Source of the DNA: Pseudactinotalea sp. HY158
GTDB taxonomy: Bacteria; Actinomycetota; Actinomycetes; Actinomycetales; Beutenbergiaceae
NCBI RefSeq assembly: GCF_009660225.1
Contig: NZ_CP045920.1
Location: 1,798,001-1,862,000, forward strand
Length of the DNA: 64,000 nucleotides
Direction of reading: 5' to 3'
How positions within the stretch are numbered: the first letter of the stretch is position 1; every line of letters starts with the position of its first letter. The translations under genes were made by a program, and so were the position numbers. Positions 16,967 through 26,954 of this stretch are shown piece after piece. The notes beneath the pieces are model-generated. The model was not told the origin of the DNA, did no database searches, and saw only the letters and a list, made by a program, of their open reading frames with translations.

Positions 16967-18334
16967 GTGAGCCAGACCTACGACCTCGTCATCCTGGGCG
17001 CCGGCAGCGGCGGTTATGCCGCGGCCCTTCGGGGAGCCGAGCTCGGAATGAGCGTTGCCCTGGTGGAAGCCGACAAGGTGGGCGGCACGTGCCTCCACCG
17101 CGGCTGTATCCCCACGAAGGCGTTGCTGCATGCGGCGGAAGTGGCCGATTCGGCCAAGTCGAGCGGCGACTTCGGCGTGCAGGCCACGTTCGAAGGTATC
17201 GACATGCCCAAGGTGAACAGCTACAAGGACGGGGTCGTCTCCCGCCTGTACAAGGGCCTCGCAGGCCTCGTCTCCGCCCGCAAGGTGGAGCTCGTGCAGG
17301 GCTGGGGCACCCTGACCGGCCCGAACACCGTGCAGGTCGGCGACCGCACCCTCACGGGCAAGAACATCGTGCTCGCCTCCGGCTCCTACGCGCGATCGCT
17401 GCCGGGCCTGGAGATCGGCGGCCGGGTCATCACCTCGGATCAGGCGCTCACCCTCGACTACGTCCCGGGCAGCGCCGTCATCCTCGGGGGCGGCGTCATC
17501 GGGGTGGAGTTCGCCAGCGTCTGGCGCTCCTTCGGCGCCGAGGTGACCGTGGTCGAGGCGCTCCCGAACCTCGTACCGAACGAGGACATCGCGCTGAGCA
17601 AGGGCCTCGAGCGGGCGTTCCGCAAGCGCGGCATCAAGGCATCGACCGGCGTCCGTTTCGCCGGCGTCGAGCAGAACGACCAGGGCGTCGTCGTCAGCCT
17701 CGAGGACGGCACGACCCTCGAGGCCGAGGTGCTGCTCGTGGCCGTCGGCCGCGGCCCCGCCACGGCCGACCTCGGCTACGAGGCGCAGGGCCTGCGCATG
17801 GAGCGCGGTTTCGTGCTCACCGACGACAACCTCCACACCGGCGTCGGCAACATCTACGCCGTCGGAGACATCACTCCGGGCCTGCAGCTCGCCCACCGCG
17901 GCTTCGCGCACGGCATCTTCGTGGCCGAGCACATCGCCGGGCTGAACCCGATGCCGATCGTCGAGTCGGGAATCCCCCGCGTCACCTACTGCGAGCCCGA
18001 GGTCGCCTCCGTCGGCCTGACCGAGGCCGAGGCCAAGGAGGCCCACGGCGAGGTCGAGACCGTCGAGTACAACCTCGCCGGCAACGGCAAGAGCTCCATC
18101 CTCGGCACGACCGGCTTCGTCAAGCTCGTCCGCGCCAAGGACGGCCCGATCGTCGGCGTCCACATGCTCGGCACCCGCATGGGTGAGCAGGTCGGAGAGG
18201 GGCAGCTCATCGTCAACTGGGAGGCCTACCCCGAAGACGTGGCCAACCTCATCCACGCCCACCCGACGCAGAACGAGGCCCTGGGCGAGGCCGCGCTGGC
18301 ACTCGCCGGCAAGCCGCTGCACTCCCACAACTGA
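16967..18334 (+). CDS. lpdA: Dihydrolipoyl dehydrogenase (E3)
   Basis: 455 residues. Re-oxidises dihydrolipoyl groups of 2-oxoacid dehydrogenase complexes with NAD+. The FAD site is GAGSGGYAAA near the N-terminus; the redox disulfide is Cys42/Cys47 in GGTCLHRGC; the NAD site is LGGGVIGVEFA (about 176-186); the C-terminal interface carries the catalytic pair in HAHPTQNE. GTG start with GAGGAG upstream. Only 24 bp separate it from the E2 gene, so the two are probably co-transcribed. Confidence 0.95.
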   Translation: MSQTYDLVILGAGSGGYAAALRGAELGMSVALVEADKVGGTCLHRGCIPTKALLHAAEVADSAKSSGDFGVQATFEGIDMPKVNSYKDGVVSRLYKGLAGLVSARKVELVQGWGTLTGPNTVQVGDRTLTGKNIVLASGSYARSLPGLEIGGRVITSDQALTLDYVPGSAVILGGGVIGVEFASVWRSFGAEVTVVEALPNLVPNEDIALSKGLERAFRKRGIKASTGVRFAGVEQNDQGVVVSLEDGTTLEAEVLLVAVGRGPATADLGYEAQGLRMERGFVLTDDNLHTGVGNIYAVGDITPGLQLAHRGFAHGIFVAEHIAGLNPMPIVESGIPRVTYCEPEVASVGLTEAEAKEAHGEVETVEYNLAGNGKSSILGTTGFVKLVRAKDGPIVGVHMLGTRMGEQVGEGQLIVNWEAYPEDVANLIHAHPTQNEALGEAALALAGKPLHSHN

Positions 18335-18358
18335 AGTCCGCAAAGGAGACTCATCCTC

Positions 18359-20158
18359 ATGTCACAGTCTGTGAAGATGCCGGCCCTCGGCGAGAGCGTC
18401 ACCGAAGGCACCGTCACCCGTTGGCTGAAGTCCGTGGGTGACACCATCGAGGTCGACGAGCCGCTGCTCGAGGTCGCGACCGACAAGGTCGACACCGAAG
18501 TTCCCTCCCCGGTCGCCGGCGTGATCGAGAAGATCCTCGTGGAGGAGGACGAGACCGTCGAGGTCGGGACCGACCTGGTCCTCATCGGCGACGGCTCCGG
18601 CGCCGGCGCGGAGTCCGCTCCCGCCGAGCCCGCGCAGTCCGCCCCGGCCTCCCCGGCCCCGGAGCCGGCACCGCAATCAGCACCGGCGTCGGCGCCCGCC
18701 TCCGCGGCAGCGGCCCCCGCTCCCGCCGAACAATCCGCTCCCGCCGAGCCGTCCGCCCCCGCCGGCGGCGGCAGCAGCGGTGAGGCCATCACGATGCCTG
18801 CCCTCGGTGAGAGTGTGACCGAGGGAACCGTGACGCGCTGGCTCAAGGCCGTCGGCGAGGACGTCGCCCTGGACGAGCCGCTGCTCGAGGTGGCGACCGA
18901 CAAGGTCGACACCGAGGTCCCCTCGCCGGTCGAGGGCACCCTGCTGGAGATCGTCGTCGGGGAGGACGAGACCGTCGAGGTCGGCACGACCCTCGCCTAC
19001 GTCGGCTCCGGGGCCCCGGCCCCCGCCGCGTCGGCACCAGCCGCCCCGGCCAGTGCCGCGCCGGCCGCCTCGGCTCCCGCAGCGCCTGCCGCCTCGGCGG
19101 CTCCGGCGCCCGCAGCACCCGCCGCCTCGGCTCCCGTGCCGGCACCCGCGGCTCCTGCCGCGTCCGCTGCCGCTCCGAGCACACCGGCGCCGGCGGCCGT
19201 GGCCGCGTCGTCCTACGTGACCCCGCTCGTGCGCAAGCTCGCCGCGGACAACGGTGTGGACCTGTCGTCGGTGACCGGCACCGGCGTCGGCGGACGGATC
19301 CGCAAGCAGGACGTGCTCGAGGCCGCCGAGGCCCGCAAGGCGGCCGAAGCCGCCCAGGCGGCCCGGTCGACCCAGTCGGCGGCTGCCCCTGCGGCGCAGT
19401 CGGTCCCGGCCAAGCCGAGCACGAAGCAGCCGGTCTCGCCGCTGCGCGGCACCCGCGAGCCCATGTCCCGGCTCCGTAAGGTCGTCGCGTCCCGGATGGT
19501 GGAGTCGCTGCAGACGAGCGCGCAGCTCACCACCGTGCTCGAGGTCGACATGACCAACGTGGCCCGTCTCCGGGCCCGCGCGAAGGACGAGTTCCTGGCC
19601 CGGGAGGGCGCCAAGCTCACCTACCTGCCGTTCTTCACGCTCGCCGCGACCGAGGCGCTCAAGGCCTACCCGAAGCTCAACGCGAGCATCGACGGCGACG
19701 AGATCGTCTACCACGGCTCCGAGAACCTCGGCATCGCGGTCGACACCGAGCGCGGCCTCGTGGTGCCCGTGATCAAGGACGCCGGCGACCTGAACATCGG
19801 TGGGTTCGCCCGGAAGATCGGCGACCTCGCCGCCCGGACCCGGTCGAACAAGGCCGGACCGGACGAGCTGAGCGGCGGCACGTTCACGATCACGAACACG
19901 GGCAGCGGCGGGGCGCTCTTCGACACCCCGATCCTGCTGCAGCCACAGGTCGGCATCCTCGGTGTCGGCACGATCGTCAAGCGGCCCGTCGTCGTCGCCG
20001 ACGACTACGGCGCCGACATGATCGCGATCCGCCACATGGTCTACCTCGCGATCTCCTACGACCACCGGCTCGTGGACGGCGCCGACGCGGCGCGATTCCT
20101 CACCGCGATCAAGAACCGGCTCGAAGAGGGCGCGTTCGAGGCCGACCTGGGCCTCTGA
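18359..20158 (+). CDS. sucB: Dihydrolipoamide acyltransferase (E2) with two lipoyl domains
   Basis: 599 residues. Two lipoyl domains (about 1-78 and 143-218) with lipoylated Lys43 and Lys182 in identical [14 protein letters not shown] contexts, joined by Ala/Pro linkers; a peripheral subunit-binding domain (about 283-320, [15 protein letters not shown]); and the catalytic domain (about 365-599) with His569 and Asp573 in DHRLVDG. Named sucB by convention, but the M. tuberculosis homologue at this position (DlaT, Rv2215) is the pyruvate dehydrogenase E2, and this one may be too. RBS AAAGGAG. The lipB-lipA genes that follow in many relatives are not here. Confidence 0.93.
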   Translation: MSQSVKMPALGESVTEGTVTRWLKSVGDTIEVDEPLLEVATDKVDTEVPSPVAGVIEKILVEEDETVEVGTDLVLIGDGSGAGAESAPAEPAQSAPASPAPEPAPQSAPASAPASAAAAPAPAEQSAPAEPSAPAGGGSSGEAITMPALGESVTEGTVTRWLKAVGEDVALDEPLLEVATDKVDTEVPSPVEGTLLEIVVGEDETVEVGTTLAYVGSGAPAPAASAPAAPASAAPAASAPAAPAASAAPAPAAPAASAPVPAPAAPAASAAAPSTPAPAAVAASSYVTPLVRKLAADNGVDLSSVTGTGVGGRIRKQDVLEAAEARKAAEAAQAARSTQSAAAPAAQSVPAKPSTKQPVSPLRGTREPMSRLRKVVASRMVESLQTSAQLTTVLEVDMTNVARLRARAKDEFLAREGAKLTYLPFFTLAATEALKAYPKLNASIDGDEIVYHGSENLGIAVDTERGLVVPVIKDAGDLNIGGFARKIGDLAARTRSNKAGPDELSGGTFTITNTGSGGALFDTPILLQPQVGILGVGTIVKRPVVVADDYGADMIAIRHMVYLAISYDHRLVDGADAARFLTAIKNRLEEGAFEADLGL

Positions 20159-20183
20159 CCCTCCGCGCACCGGCGCACCGACT

Positions 20184-20218
20184 CGAAGGGGACCCCGCAC
20201 CTCGCGGGGTCCCCTTCG
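20184..20218 (+). terminator. Hairpin terminator after the E2 gene
   Basis: Perfect 15-bp inverted repeat (cgaaggggaccccgc and its complement) around a 5-nt loop, 25 nt after the stop. No T-run follows, as is common in high-GC actinobacteria. Confidence 0.8.
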
Positions 20219-20244
20219 GCATGTCCTCGGATAGGGTCGCGACC

Positions 20245-21138
20245 ATGGTCGTCCTCCTCGCCGGCGCCTCCGGCCTCCTCGGATCCGCGCTGACCCGATC
20301 GCTCGCCGCGCGCGGGCAGACGATACGCCGGCTCGTGCGCCGCGAGCCCACCGCGCCCGGCCAGGTCCGCTGGGACCCCTCCCGCGACCTCGACGGGGAG
20401 GTCCTCGACGGCGTGAGCGCCGTGATCAACCTCGGCGGGGCCGGGGTCTCGGACCGCCGCTGGACCCGCGCCCGCAAGCGGCTGCTCCTCGACTCCCGGG
20501 TCGGTCCCACGTCGACCCTCTCCCGGGCGATCGCCCGAAAGGTGGCCGGTGGCTCCCGGATCCGCTACCTCCAGGCGGGGGCGATCGGCTGGTACGGCGA
20601 CGGCGGCGAGCACGACCTCACCGAGTCGATGCCCGCCGGTTCCACGCCACTGGCCCACCTGTGCCGCGCCTGGGAGGCGGCGGCCGGGCCGGCGCGGGAG
20701 GCCGGGGCCGAGGTGGTCACGCTCCGCACGGGCATCGTGCTCAGCCCCCACGGCGGCGCCATGGGCCCGCTCCTCCCGCTCATCAAGCTGGGACTGGCGG
20801 GCCCCCTCGGCCCGGGCACGCAGTGGTGGGCCTGGATCCACGTCGACGACTGGGTCGGCGCCGTGATCCATGTGCTCGAGAGCGATCACGTCGGCCCCGT
20901 CAATCTCACCGCGCCCCACCCGAGCCGCAACCGCGACGTCATCGCCGCACTCGCCCGGGCCGCCCACCGCCCCTCCCTCATCCGGGCGCCGGGCTGGGCC
21001 CTGCGGGTCGCACTCGACGGTTTCGGCGAGGAGATCCTCCGCTCCCAACGCGCCGTGCCGCACGTGCTGACCGAGCTGGGCTACTCCTTCGTCCATCCGG
21101 AGGTGGACTCCGCCGCCCGCGCCGTCATGTGCCGCTGA
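20245..21138 (+). CDS. TIGR01777 family NAD(P)-dependent epimerase/dehydratase-like protein
   Basis: 297 residues. Extended short-chain dehydrogenase fold with GASGLLG at the N-terminus, INLGGAG (about 63-69), a QAGAIGWYG segment in place of the usual YxxxK region, and a C-terminal YSFVHPEV tail typical of the SulA/YfcH-like family, whose substrate is unknown. I chose the ATG at 20245, not 20221: TAGGGT at 20232-20237 sits 7 nt before it, and the Rossmann strand starts right there. Matches the position of Rv2216 next to the E2 gene in M. tuberculosis. Confidence 0.85.
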   Translation: MVVLLAGASGLLGSALTRSLAARGQTIRRLVRREPTAPGQVRWDPSRDLDGEVLDGVSAVINLGGAGVSDRRWTRARKRLLLDSRVGPTSTLSRAIARKVAGGSRIRYLQAGAIGWYGDGGEHDLTESMPAGSTPLAHLCRAWEAAAGPAREAGAEVVTLRTGIVLSPHGGAMGPLLPLIKLGLAGPLGPGTQWWAWIHVDDWVGAVIHVLESDHVGPVNLTAPHPSRNRDVIAALARAAHRPSLIRAPGWALRVALDGFGEEILRSQRAVPHVLTELGYSFVHPEVDSAARAVMCR

Positions 21139-21141
21139 CCC

Positions 21142-22716
21142 TCAGCCGATTCCGCAGGCCTCCACCTCCCACACCCGCCAGCGGCCCGCCGACGCGGACA
21201 GTTCCAGCTCGACGCACCTCGCCCCGCTGCCCGCCACCTGCCAGGTGCGGCCCGCCGCGTCGACCCGCTCGTGCTTCTCCTGACTGAGCAGTACTCGGAC
21301 CCGTGGAGCCGCGGCCGAACCGCCGATCGCGACGACCTCCGTCCGGGTCTCCAGATCGAGCGGGTGGCGCCGCCTCAACGCCTCCGCCAGGGCGGCGTCG
21401 CCCCGTTCCGCGGGCGAGCCCGGCGCGGCGAGCCGGAGCAGCGCCGGGCCGTCGCCGTCGTTCAGGGCGGCGTCTCGTAGTCGTGTGAGCGCACGGACGG
21501 CGTCCGCCGGCTCGACCGTGGACGCGGGGGCGTCGCTCCGGCCCACCTCGGGCCCGGTGGGCGCCCGTTCGGGGCCGCCGGCGATGGTTCCCGCCCCGAG
21601 GGCGACGGCGACCGCCGTGACCGCGATCGCCACGACCCGCGCGAGCCGGACGATCCAGCGTCGGTGGTACTCGTCCTGCCGGTCCTGCCGGTCGCGCCGG
21701 TGGGGTAGGTGGGGCAGCTGGGGTCGCTCAGGGCTGCGGGCCGGGTCGCGCCGGGGTCGTCGGCGGTGCCGATCGGCACGGCGAATGGGACGGGTACTGG
21801 GGGCACGGCGGGGACGGTGGGCACGGCGGGCACGGTGGCCGCGGGCGAGCCGGGTGGGATCTCGCTGAGCCTGCTCCCGCAGACGTGCCCGGGCCAGGCC
21901 GGCCGGGTCCGGGATCTCGATCGTCTCCGCCGCCACGGTTCGGCCGGTGTCGAGCAGCGCCCGCGCCGTGGGCCGGGCGGCGGGCTCGGCGGCCAGCGCC
22001 GCCGCGAGCTCCGCGCTCAGCCGGGCACGCTCGTGCTCCGCCACCGCCCACAGGGCCACCGTCGCGGCGGACCAGACGTCGGCCGCCGCACCCGCGGGCG
22101 CGCCCGTGCGCAGTTCCGGCGCACGGAATCCGGCCGTTCCGTCCTCCCAGTCGCCGGAGCCGCCGAGGTCGACCAGCACCGGGCGCGTTCCCCGATGGCC
22201 ACCGTGCCCCTCGTGCCCCTCGTTCCCCTCGTCGACCCCGCGAACCTCCGGTGCCTCGCGCACCCGGCCGTCGCCCATCGTCGGGCACAGCACGATGTTC
22301 GCCGGGGCCACGTCACCGTGGATGAGTCCGCGCGCGTGCAGGGCCGCCAGGCCCTCGCACAGGTCCACGAGCAGGCGCCAGCACTCGGGCCTGCTCAGGC
22401 CCGCCGTTCCGGCCCGCACGGTCGCCAGCGTGGGCCCGGGCACCAGATCGGAGACGACGAGCAGGCCGCCCTCGACCGGGCGCACCTCCCGCACCCGGGC
22501 GATGTGGGCGCTGCGCACCTCGGTCAGGGCCTCGAACCGCTCGCGGGAACGCAGCCGGCCGGACTCGGGCGGCGCGACGTGCCGGACGGCGACCCGCTCC
22601 CCGCCCGGAAGGGCCGCCGACCACAGCGTGCCACCGATGCCGAAGCCCAGCGGCCCCAGCACGCGAAGGTCCGCCGCCGCGGCGGCGGGAAGCGGGAACG
22701 GGGCCGATCCGGACAT
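21142..22716 (-). CDS. Membrane-anchored protein kinase-like protein, probably catalytically degenerate
   Basis: 524 residues. Residues about 15-275 follow the Ser/Thr kinase fold: catalytic loop HGDVAPANI, DLG in place of DFG, and FRAPEL as APE. The beta3 lysine is replaced by Arg (VAVRHV), so ATP handling may be weak or absent. A transmembrane helix lies at about 354-374 and an extracellular domain of about 140 residues follows. The linker before the helix (about 290-350, DNA 21670-21860) is extremely Arg/His-rich, while another frame of the same DNA reads as a Val/Pro/Thr linker, hinting at a pair of compensating frameshifts. It occupies the place where lipB-lipA sit in relatives. Confidence 0.75.
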   Translation of the reverse strand: MSGSAPFPLPAAAAADLRVLGPLGFGIGGTLWSAALPGGERVAVRHVAPPESGRLRSRERFEALTEVRSAHIARVREVRPVEGGLLVVSDLVPGPTLATVRAGTAGLSRPECWRLLVDLCEGLAALHARGLIHGDVAPANIVLCPTMGDGRVREAPEVRGVDEGNEGHEGHGGHRGTRPVLVDLGGSGDWEDGTAGFRAPELRTGAPAGAAADVWSAATVALWAVAEHERARLSAELAAALAAEPAARPTARALLDTGRTVAAETIEIPDPAGLARARLREQAQRDPTRLARGHRARRAHRPRRAPSTRPIRRADRHRRRPRRDPARSPERPQLPHLPHRRDRQDRQDEYHRRWIVRLARVVAIAVTAVAVALGAGTIAGGPERAPTGPEVGRSDAPASTVEPADAVRALTRLRDAALNDGDGPALLRLAAPGSPAERGDAALAEALRRRHPLDLETRTEVVAIGGSAAAPRVRVLLSQEKHERVDAAGRTWQVAGSGARCVELELSASAGRWRVWEVEACGIG

Positions 22717-22803
22717 GGCACCATCGAATCCGATCGAACCGGGCCGTGGCCGTTATCCACAGGAACTCCCCCGGATACACCGTCCGGTCGACCCGACGCG
22801 GGC

Positions 22804-23157
22804 TCAGGAGGCGGTGGTGCGGACGAAGCCCTCCGAGTCGACGGCCAGGGCGGTGCCGCTCGAGACGCCGAGCGCGGCGAGCTCCTCCTCCGTCATGACC
22901 GCGACCGCGGCCTCGCCGCGGTGCCGGTCCGCGATCTCGCCCACGGCGCCGGCCGGGGAGACGCCGGCCGGATAGTCGTACACCGCGACTCGACCGGCCC
23001 TGCCAGCAGTCTCGGCAGGGCCGGCAGTGTCGGCAGGCCCGGCACCCGCGGCAGGGGAGCGCAGATACGCGGCGACCACGCGTCGTCCGCCCGCGGCCGT
23101 GGGCCACTCCTCCCCCGGGCGCACGCAGACGACGACCGCCGCGCACTGGATGTCCAT
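22804..23157 (-). CDS. Small conserved hypothetical protein
   Basis: 117 residues starting [10 protein letters not shown]. An N-terminal beta strand and a repeated [14 protein letters not shown] stretch (about 40-52) interrupt an otherwise ordinary alpha/beta composition; the end reads [20 protein letters not shown]. No domain recognised. TAATCT lies 8 nt upstream of the ATG, consistent with a nearly leaderless message. Divergent from the DUF4191 gene, convergent with none. Confidence 0.55.
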   Translation of the reverse strand: MDIQCAAVVVCVRPGEEWPTAAGGRRVVAAYLRSPAAGAGPADTAGPAETAGRAGRVAVYDYPAGVSPAGAVGEIADRHRGEAAVAVMTEEELAALGVSSGTALAVDSEGFVRTTAS

Positions 23158-23253
23158 GGGAGACAAGATTACGCCCCGGGCGTGTCGACCACCACAGCGA
23201 CGCCCGCGCCCGGGCGCGATCGTGTCGCCGTTCCCCGGTACGCTGTGCACATC

Positions 23254-23967
23254 ATGGCAAAGAAGAACGCAACCGAGCCGAAGGCCCCCAAGGTCAAGAA
23301 GCGCCGGTGGTACCACCAGGTCTGGGAGATCTTCCGGGACGTCCGCCGGTCCGAACCGTCGATCACCTGGAAGCTCCTGGGAATCATCCTCGGCCTGGCC
23401 GCCCTCGGCGTGGCCGTCGGGTTCCTGCTCGACCACCCGATCTACGCGGGCATCCTCGGATTCATGATCTCGCTGCCGATCGCGATGCTCATCCTCGGGC
23501 GCAAGGCCGAACGGCACGCCTACGGGCGGATCGAGGGGCAGCCGGGTGCCGTCTCCGCCGCGCTCGGAACGATCCGCCGGGGCTGGAACATCGAGTCCGA
23601 GCCGGTCGCCGTCGACCCGCGCCATCAGGACATGGTGTTCCGGGCCGTGGGCCGCGCCGGCGTCGTGCTCGTGTCCGAGGGGCCCTCGCACCGGGTGCGC
23701 AAGCTCTTCACCCAGGAGACCCGTCGGGTCACGCGCGTCGTGCCGAACGTGCCGGTCATCGAGATCGAGGCCGGTCGTGGGGAGGGGCAGGTGCCGCTGC
23801 CGAAGATCGCGCGTGCCGTGCAGAAGCAGAAGGCCCAGCTGACGAAGCTGCAGGTGGCCGAGGTGTCGAAGCGCCTGCGTGCCCTGCAGCAGTCCCGCCT
23901 GCCGATTCCCAAGGGTGTCGACCCGATGAAGGCGCGGCCGGACCGCAAGGGCATGCGCGGCCGCTGA
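23254..23967 (+). CDS. DUF4191 membrane protein
   Basis: 237 residues. A basic N-terminus ([19 protein letters not shown]), two membrane helices (about 43-62 and 67-84), then a cytoplasmic alpha/beta part ending in a basic tail ([12 protein letters not shown]). Homologues (Rv2219 in M. tuberculosis) lie directly before glnA1, as here. Function unknown. The start ATG follows a TACGCT box by 9 nt. Confidence 0.85.
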   Translation: MAKKNATEPKAPKVKKRRWYHQVWEIFRDVRRSEPSITWKLLGIILGLAALGVAVGFLLDHPIYAGILGFMISLPIAMLILGRKAERHAYGRIEGQPGAVSAALGTIRRGWNIESEPVAVDPRHQDMVFRAVGRAGVVLVSEGPSHRVRKLFTQETRRVTRVVPNVPVIEIEAGRGEGQVPLPKIARAVQKQKAQLTKLQVAEVSKRLRALQQSRLPIPKGVDPMKARPDRKGMRGR

Positions 23968-24059
23968 CGCAGCCTCCACCCGCCCGGGCGGCGTGCGAGC
24001 ACCGCGGACGGCATTGCAGACCAGATCACCCTCCCACTCATCCCCCCGAGGAGCCGCGG

Positions 24060-25484
24060 ATGTTCACCAGCCCCGACGAAGCGATCGCGTATATCCAGCA
24101 GAACGACGTCGAGTTCGTGGACATACGGTTCTGTGACCTGCCGGGGGTGATGCAGCACTTCAACATGCCGGTGGGTGCCTTCGCCGCGGAGGCGTTCACC
24201 GAGGGGCTCATGTTCGACGGCTCCTCGATCCGGGGCTTCCAGGCGATCCACGAATCCGACATGAAGCTCGTGCCGGACGTCGACACGGCCTACGTCGACC
24301 CGTTCCGCGCCCGTAAGACCCTCGTGATGAACTTCTCGATCGTCGACCCGTTCACCGGTGAGCCCTACAGCCGGGACCCGCGCACCGTGGCCGCCAAGGC
24401 CGAGGCCTACCTCGCCTCGACCGGGATCGCCGACACGGTGTTCTTCGGCCCGGAGGCCGAGTTCTACGTCTTCGACGACATTCGCTACCAGTCCACGCCG
24501 CAGTCGAGCTTCTATCACATCGACTCGGCCGAGGCCGCGTGGAACACCGGCCGGGAGGAGCCCGGCGGCAACCTCGGCTACAAGACCCGCTTCAAGGGCG
24601 GCTACTTCCCGGTCGGGCCGAACGACCAGATGGCCGACCTGCGTGACGAGATGGTCGGCGTGCTCGGGCAGGTGGGCCTCAACGTCGAGCGCGCCCACCA
24701 CGAGGTCGGCACGGCCGGGCAGCAGGAGATCAACTACACGTTCGACACCCTGCGCCGCAGCGCCGACGACCTCATGAAGTTCAAGTACGTGATCAAGAAC
24801 GTGGCCTGGAACAACAGCAAGGCGGCCACGTTCATGCCCAAGCCGCTCTTCGGCGACAACGGCTCGGGCATGCACTGCCACCAGAGCCTGTGGAAGGGCG
24901 GCCGGCCGCTGTTCTACGACGAGCGCGGCTATGGCGGCCTGTCGGACCTGGCCCGCTGGTACATCGGCGGCCTGCTCGCCCACGCGCCGAGCCTGCTCGC
25001 GTTCACGAACCCGTCGGTCAACTCCTACCACCGGCTCGTGCCGGGGTTCGAGGCGCCGGTCAACCTCGTGTATTCGGCCCGGAACCGCTCCGCGTGCATC
25101 CGCATCCCCGTGACCGGCACCTCCGCCAAGGCCAAGCGCGTGGAGTTCCGCGTGCCGGACCCCTCGGCGAACCCCTACCTCGCGTTCTCGGCGATGCTCA
25201 TGGCCGGGATCGACGGGATCCGCAACCGCATCGAGCCGCCCGAGCCGATCGACAAGGACCTCTACGAGCTCCCCCCGGCCGAGCACGCCCAGATCGAGCA
25301 GGTGCCGGCGTCGCTGCCCGAGGTGCTCGAGGCCCTCGAGGCGGACCACGACTACCTGACCGAGGGGGGCGTGTTCACCCCCGACCTCATCGAGACGTGG
25401 GTCGACTACAAGCGCACCCACGAGGTCGACCCGATCCGGGTGCGCCCGCACCCCTACGAGTACGAGATGTACTTCGACCTGTAG
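24060..25484 (+). CDS. glnA: Glutamine synthetase, type I (GlnA1)
   Basis: 474 residues, the normal length of the dodecameric enzyme. Makes glutamine from glutamate, ammonia and ATP. Motifs: [43 protein letters not shown] (ammonia/ATP site), [17 protein letters not shown], and the adenylylation loop DLYELPP with Tyr402. That Tyr and the GlnE gene at 37161 show it is controlled by reversible adenylylation. RBS GAGGAG. In many relatives glnE follows closely; here 11.5 kb of sugar-acid genes intervene. Confidence 0.97.
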   Translation: MFTSPDEAIAYIQQNDVEFVDIRFCDLPGVMQHFNMPVGAFAAEAFTEGLMFDGSSIRGFQAIHESDMKLVPDVDTAYVDPFRARKTLVMNFSIVDPFTGEPYSRDPRTVAAKAEAYLASTGIADTVFFGPEAEFYVFDDIRYQSTPQSSFYHIDSAEAAWNTGREEPGGNLGYKTRFKGGYFPVGPNDQMADLRDEMVGVLGQVGLNVERAHHEVGTAGQQEINYTFDTLRRSADDLMKFKYVIKNVAWNNSKAATFMPKPLFGDNGSGMHCHQSLWKGGRPLFYDERGYGGLSDLARWYIGGLLAHAPSLLAFTNPSVNSYHRLVPGFEAPVNLVYSARNRSACIRIPVTGTSAKAKRVEFRVPDPSANPYLAFSAMLMAGIDGIRNRIEPPEPIDKDLYELPPAEHAQIEQVPASLPEVLEALEADHDYLTEGGVFTPDLIETWVDYKRTHEVDPIRVRPHPYEYEMYFDL

Positions 25485-25542
25485 GTCCCTCCCCGCTCCC
25501 CCAGCGGCCGGGACCCGGGTCGTCCCGACCCCGCGTCACGGG

Positions 25543-25577
25543 GTCGGGGCCTCCCAGGTCCACTGGGAGGCCCCGAC
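25543..25577. terminator. Bidirectional hairpin between glnA and uxuB
   Basis: Perfect 15-bp inverted repeat (gtcggggcctcccag and its complement) around a 5-nt loop, between convergent glnA and uxuB. Confidence 0.8.
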
Positions 25578-25586
25578 CGCCGGGCG

Positions 25587-26954
25587 TCAGGCGCGGCGGT
25601 TCTGCTCGAACTCCGCCAGGTACCGCCCTACGAGTTCCTCGAGGTCCGCGTCGCCGCCGATCCCGAGCCGCTCGAGCACGGCCGTGACCGCGGCGCCCGC
25701 CTCCCCCGCGGCGCTCTCCTGCCAGCTTGCCCCCTCGACGTCCGTCACTGGGGTGCCGTGGCCGCGCAGGTGCGCGATCCATGCGGCCAGCGCCCGGGCG
25801 GCGCCCGTCGGCATCCGGCCGGCACCCCGCTCGGTGCGCACCACGGGCACGATCCGGACCGGGATCTTCTGTGAGCCGTCCATGGCGATGCGGGCGAGCG
25901 CGTCGCCCATCCGGGGATTGTCGAACCGTTCGAGCAGCGCGCTCCGGTAGGCCGCCACCTCGGCGACCGGCAGCGGCACGGTGGCGGTCGCGTCGTCCCA
26001 GAGCTCGTTCACCCATGCGCGACAGCGTGGATCGGCGATCGCCTCGTCCACGGTCTCGTGGCCGAGGAGCGGGCCGCTGTAGGCGAGCAGCGAGTGCGAG
26101 CCGTTGAGCAGCAGCAGCTTGCGCTGCTCGTAGGGGACGACGTCGGCGACGATGCTCGCCCCCGCGTCCTCCCAGCGGGGCCGGCCGGCGGGGAACGCGC
26201 CCGACATGACCCATTCGCTGAACGGCTCCGTGCGCACCGGGCTCGCGTCCTCCATCCCGAGGTGCTCGCGCACGGTCCGCTCGTCCTCGGCCGAGGCGGC
26301 GGGGGTGATGCGGTCGACCATCGACGAGGCGAAGTCGACGTGCTCGTCGATCCACTCGAGCAGATCGCCGTCGGCGGCGGCCGCGAAGTCCCGCACGACC
26401 CGCTCGACGACCTCGCCGTTCCCGGGCAGGTTGTCGCACGGCAGCAGCGTGATCGGTCCGGCGCCGGCGACCTGGCGGGCGAGCAGCCCGGCCACGAGCT
26501 TCCCCGGCACCGTGACCACGGCGCGGTAGGGATCGGCCCGGAGCGCCGCGAGGTCGGCGACGACCTGCTCGTCGTCGAGCACGAGCGCGCCGCCGCGGTG
26601 CAGGTAGCCGGCCTCGGTCACCGTCATGGTCACGAGCGCGACCTCCGGATCCCGGAAATAGTCGAGCAGCGCGGCGTGGTCGCTCGCCGTGTGCACGGCG
26701 CTGACGGAGTCGACCACCTCGAACGAGTCCTCAGCGGGACCGCGGGTGATGAGGGTGTAGAGGCCGTCCTGGGGGGCGAGCACGCGCGCCCCGTCGGGGC
26801 GGCGACCGGTGAACGCGGCGATGCCCCACTCGGAGGCGTCCGGCGCCCGGCCGGTGTACCACGCCTGATGGGCGCGGAAGAAGTTCCCGAGTCCCAGGTG
26901 GACGATGCGGACGGGGGCGGGCTCGTGCGACACGTCGCGGGCGAGTCTCTTCAT
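25587..26954 (-). CDS. uxuB: Mannitol dehydrogenase-family reductase, probable D-fructuronate reductase (UxuB)
   Basis: 455 residues. Polyol-specific long-chain dehydrogenase: dinucleotide motif GLGNFFRAHQ (21-30) and the catalytic K-x4-N-x2-H motif with Lys279, Asn284 and His287 (KLLLLNGSH), then RIVPVVRTE. The family includes UxuB (D-mannonate to D-fructuronate), tagaturonate reductase and mannitol/arabinitol dehydrogenases. ATGA overlap with uxaC makes D-fructuronate the best substrate, with NADH giving D-mannonate. It is the last gene of this operon; no mannonate dehydratase gene is near. The weak point is that the sequence alone does not exclude another hexulosonate. Confidence 0.8.
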   Translation of the reverse strand: MKRLARDVSHEPAPVRIVHLGLGNFFRAHQAWYTGRAPDASEWGIAAFTGRRPDGARVLAPQDGLYTLITRGPAEDSFEVVDSVSAVHTASDHAALLDYFRDPEVALVTMTVTEAGYLHRGGALVLDDEQVVADLAALRADPYRAVVTVPGKLVAGLLARQVAGAGPITLLPCDNLPGNGEVVERVVRDFAAAADGDLLEWIDEHVDFASSMVDRITPAASAEDERTVREHLGMEDASPVRTEPFSEWVMSGAFPAGRPRWEDAGASIVADVVPYEQRKLLLLNGSHSLLAYSGPLLGHETVDEAIADPRCRAWVNELWDDATATVPLPVAEVAAYRSALLERFDNPRMGDALARIAMDGSQKIPVRIVPVVRTERGAGRMPTGAARALAAWIAHLRGHGTPVTDVEGASWQESAAGEAGAAVTAVLERLGIGGDADLEELVGRYLAEFEQNRRA

